Assembly (NCBI GenBank): GCA_028706735.1
Contig: JAQTVS010000022.1
Coordinates: forward strand, 1-15,948
From: Thiomonas sp.
GTDB lineage: Bacteria > Pseudomonadota > Gammaproteobacteria > Burkholderiales > Burkholderiaceae_C
Direction: 5' to 3'
DNA: 15,948 nucleotides
The position numbers were made by a program, and so were the translations under genes. Below are positions 14,743 to 15,948 of this stretch, in pieces (the first letter of the stretch is position 1; the number at the start of each line of letters is the position of its first letter). The notes beneath the pieces were generated by a model, which saw nothing but the letters and a program-made list of their open reading frames with translations, did no database searches and had not been told where the DNA came from.

Positions 14743-15543
14743 TCAGACCCCGAGAAAGTGCCGGGCGTAGCGCGGATTGACCTGGCTCAGGCGCATCAGC
14801 AGCGGGAAATCGGCCACGCCGAAGTCCGGGTCCCAGGCGGGCGCGCCGCACACCTTGGCGCCCACGCGCAAATAGCCTTTGAGCAAGGCCGGTGGCTCGA
14901 CTGCCAGGTCTTGCCGCAGACGCTGGATCGGCAGCGCGAGGCGGGGATGCACGCGGTCTTCAATCGCCGCCAGATGCGTGCGTTGCAACTGCGCCCACAG
15001 GCTGGCGGCGGTATGCCCGCCGCAGCGCATGGACATGCTGGCGCAGCCGATCAGCGCGTCCAGGCCGTGGCGCTGCATATAAGCCGCAATGCCGCTCCAC
15101 AAGGCCATGATGACCGCGCCGCTGCGGTGGTCGCGGTGCACGCAGGATCGGCCGATTTCCAGCAGGCGCGGCCTGAGGTGGTAGAGGCGGGTGAGGTCGA
15201 ACTCGGTTTCGGTGTAGAGCGTGCCCACGCGTTTGGCCTGATGCGGAGGCAGGGCGCGGTAGGTGCCGATGAGCCGGCCGTCGGCGTCGCGCACCAGCAG
15301 GTGGTCGCAGTAAGGGTCGAACAGGTCGATGTCGAGGCCCGCTTCGGGCGTCTTGATCTGTGCGCCCAATTCTTCGACGAACACCTTGTAGCGCAGGCGT
15401 TGGGCCTCGCGCACTTCTTCGGCATGCCGCGCCCAGGCGACGGTGATGTTGTTGTGCGCCGGGTGTTGAACGGCGATCGCGTGGTCTGACTGGCCGTTTT
15501 CTGGGCGCATCGCCAGCCGATGCGCGGTTTCATCATCGAACAT
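14743..15543 (-). CDS. olsB: L-ornithine N-alpha-acyltransferase (ornithine-lipid synthesis, OlsB-like)
   Basis: OlsB links a 3-hydroxyacyl chain from ACP to ornithine, the first step to phosphorus-free ornithine lipids. The 266-residue GNAT-like protein has EVREAQRLRYKVFVEELGA (43-61), RLIGTYRALPP (90-100), LLEIGRSCVHRDHRSG (127-142) with the acyl-donor binding region, LWSGIAAYM, and LIGCASMS, all typical of OlsB. The ATG at 15543 is chosen because GGAG lies 6 nt upstream; a TTG at 15570 is in frame but has no such site. The upstream region shows four PhoB-type half-sites, in line with known induction of ornithine lipids on phosphate starvation. No olsA partner is in the window. Other N-acyl amino acid synthases share the fold, so the amino-acid substrate is inferred. 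Confidence 0.88.
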   Translation of the reverse strand: MFDDETAHRLAMRPENGQSDHAIAVQHPAHNNITVAWARHAEEVREAQRLRYKVFVEELGAQIKTPEAGLDIDLFDPYCDHLLVRDADGRLIGTYRALPPHQAKRVGTLYTETEFDLTRLYHLRPRLLEIGRSCVHRDHRSGAVIMALWSGIAAYMQRHGLDALIGCASMSMRCGGHTAASLWAQLQRTHLAAIEDRVHPRLALPIQRLRQDLAVEPPALLKGYLRVGAKVCGAPAWDPDFGVADFPLLMRLSQVNPRYARHFLGV

Positions 15544-15571
15544 GCTGTCTCCTCTCTCACAATTGATCAAG

Positions 15572-15627
15572 AAGATAGGAATGCAGCGTGACGGTTCAGT
15601 GAAGATTCTGTGAATTTGGTGTGACAG
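15572..15627 (-). promoter_or_regulatory. Tandem PhoB boxes and -10 of olsB
   Basis: On the minus strand four 7-mers CTGTCAC, AATTCAC, TCTTCAC and CCGTCAC (15621-15627, 15610-15616, 15599-15605, 15588-15594) are each separated by 4 nt, a strict 11-bp period matching PhoB half-sites. TATCTT (15572-15577) follows exactly 10 nt later, the position of the -10 in Pho promoters. This is the best regulatory match in the window. Confidence 0.8.
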
Positions 15628-15641
15628 TGCAAGCCAAATGA

Positions 15642-15663
15642 CTAGAGCCTGAACAGGCTCTAG
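15642..15663. repeat. 22-bp near-perfect palindrome
   Basis: CTAGAGCCTG (15642-15651) and CAGGCTCTAG (15654-15663) are fully complementary with only AA between. The right CTAG is shared with the left end of the next 166-bp palindrome. A protein-binding site or transposition scar is possible. Confidence 0.6.
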
Positions 15664-15825
15664 AGCAGTGTTTCATGCTTGATGGAACAAATAAAAAGGA
15701 TGGATTTGGCGTCAGGGCAAGGCGCAAACCACAGCGATACCCGCAGGTATCGCGCGGATTTGCAACGCCGCCCTGGCGTCAAATCCACGTTTTTATGTTC
15801 CAGATTGCGTAAAACACTGCACTAG
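15660..15825. repeat. 166-bp imperfect palindrome bounded by CTAG
   Basis: The left end CTAG-AG-CAGTGTTT (15660-15673) matches the right end AAACACTG-CA-CTAG (15812-15825). Further paired blocks are GGAAC/GTTCC, GGATTTGGCGTCAGGGC against GCCCTGGCGTCAAATCC with one mismatch, and GCGATACC/GGTATCGC at the centre (15734-15741, 15746-15753). It carries no ORF. Its right end meets the probable left end of an insertion sequence. The 15544-15905 stretch otherwise holds the olsB promoter and the IS leader. Confidence 0.8.
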
Positions 15826-15948
15826 GAGTCTGTCGGACTTTCGAGGCTTTCGGATGCTGAGGTGATGCGGGACAATGGAGGCAGTGCATTCATGGGTTTT
15901 TTGCGATGAGCCGCTTCGTTAGCGTTGACCGAGACACTGCCTACCTTC
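15826..15948 (+). mobile_element. Left end of an IS1182-like insertion sequence (cut by the window edge)
   Basis: Directly after the CTAG at 15822-15825 comes GAGTCTGTCGGACTTTCG, which resembles the terminal repeat of IS1182-type elements, then an 80-bp leader and a transposase start. The exact terminus is inferred; the other end is outside the window. Confidence 0.55.
15906..15948 (+). CDS. Transposase N-terminus, IS1182-like (partial)
   Basis: An ATG at 15906 opens the peptide MSRFVSVDRDTAYL, which runs off the window. The VDRDTAYL sequence (usually followed by LPPS) is the typical N-terminus of IS1182-family DDE transposases. There is no clear Shine-Dalgarno directly upstream, which is common for transposases. 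Only 14 residues are available, so family is likely but activity cannot be judged. Confidence 0.6.
   Translation, partial: MSRFVSVDRDTAYL

Overview
The window is GC-rich (GC-biased third codon positions) and looks like chromosomal DNA of a betaproteobacterium of the Burkholderiales, possibly near Thiomonas. This is judged from protein flavour, the divergent ppk/ppx pair and typical intergenic palindromes; no rRNA or marker gene is present to confirm it. Genes are tightly packed, with several ATGA overlaps.

Region 1 (1-4731) concerns phosphate and polyphosphate. ppk (minus strand, cut by the left edge) and ppx (plus) diverge from a 131-bp gap holding a symmetric pair of PhoB-box-like repeats. 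Behind ppx follow a histidine phosphatase and a HIT protein, so three phosphate-ester or anhydride hydrolases lie in a row.

Region 2 (4732-8320) is a fluoride-response island. Two near-identical fluoride (crcB-type) riboswitches, each with its own TTGACC-type promoter, face each other. The left one leads into a 58-codon ORF with a strong Shine-Dalgarno and then a cyclopropane-fatty-acid synthase gene. The right one leads into a multiply frameshifted relic of hydrogenase-4/formate-hydrogenlyase-type membrane subunits, then crcB (fluoride channel) and a DUF190 gene. The convergent gap between cfa and the DUF190 gene is made entirely of palindromic repeats. The cfa link to a fluoride riboswitch is the most novel candidate here.

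Region 3 (8460-14571) carries fumC (plus) and a four-gene minus-strand biotin operon, bioA-bioF-bioD-cytochrome P450. The P450 start overlaps the bioD stop, which suggests a BioI-like role in supplying the pimelate moiety. A 160-bp imperfect palindrome between bioF and bioD shares a 26-nt exact repeat with the 3' end of cfa, and its ends supply stop and start codons to the flanking genes.

Region 4 (14743-15948) holds olsB (ornithine-lipid N-acyltransferase) behind four PhoB-type 7-mers at exact 11-bp spacing and a -10 hexamer 10 nt further on. With ppk/ppx, this suggests that two loci of the window respond to phosphate starvation. The right edge has a 166-bp palindrome and the start of an IS1182-like transposase.
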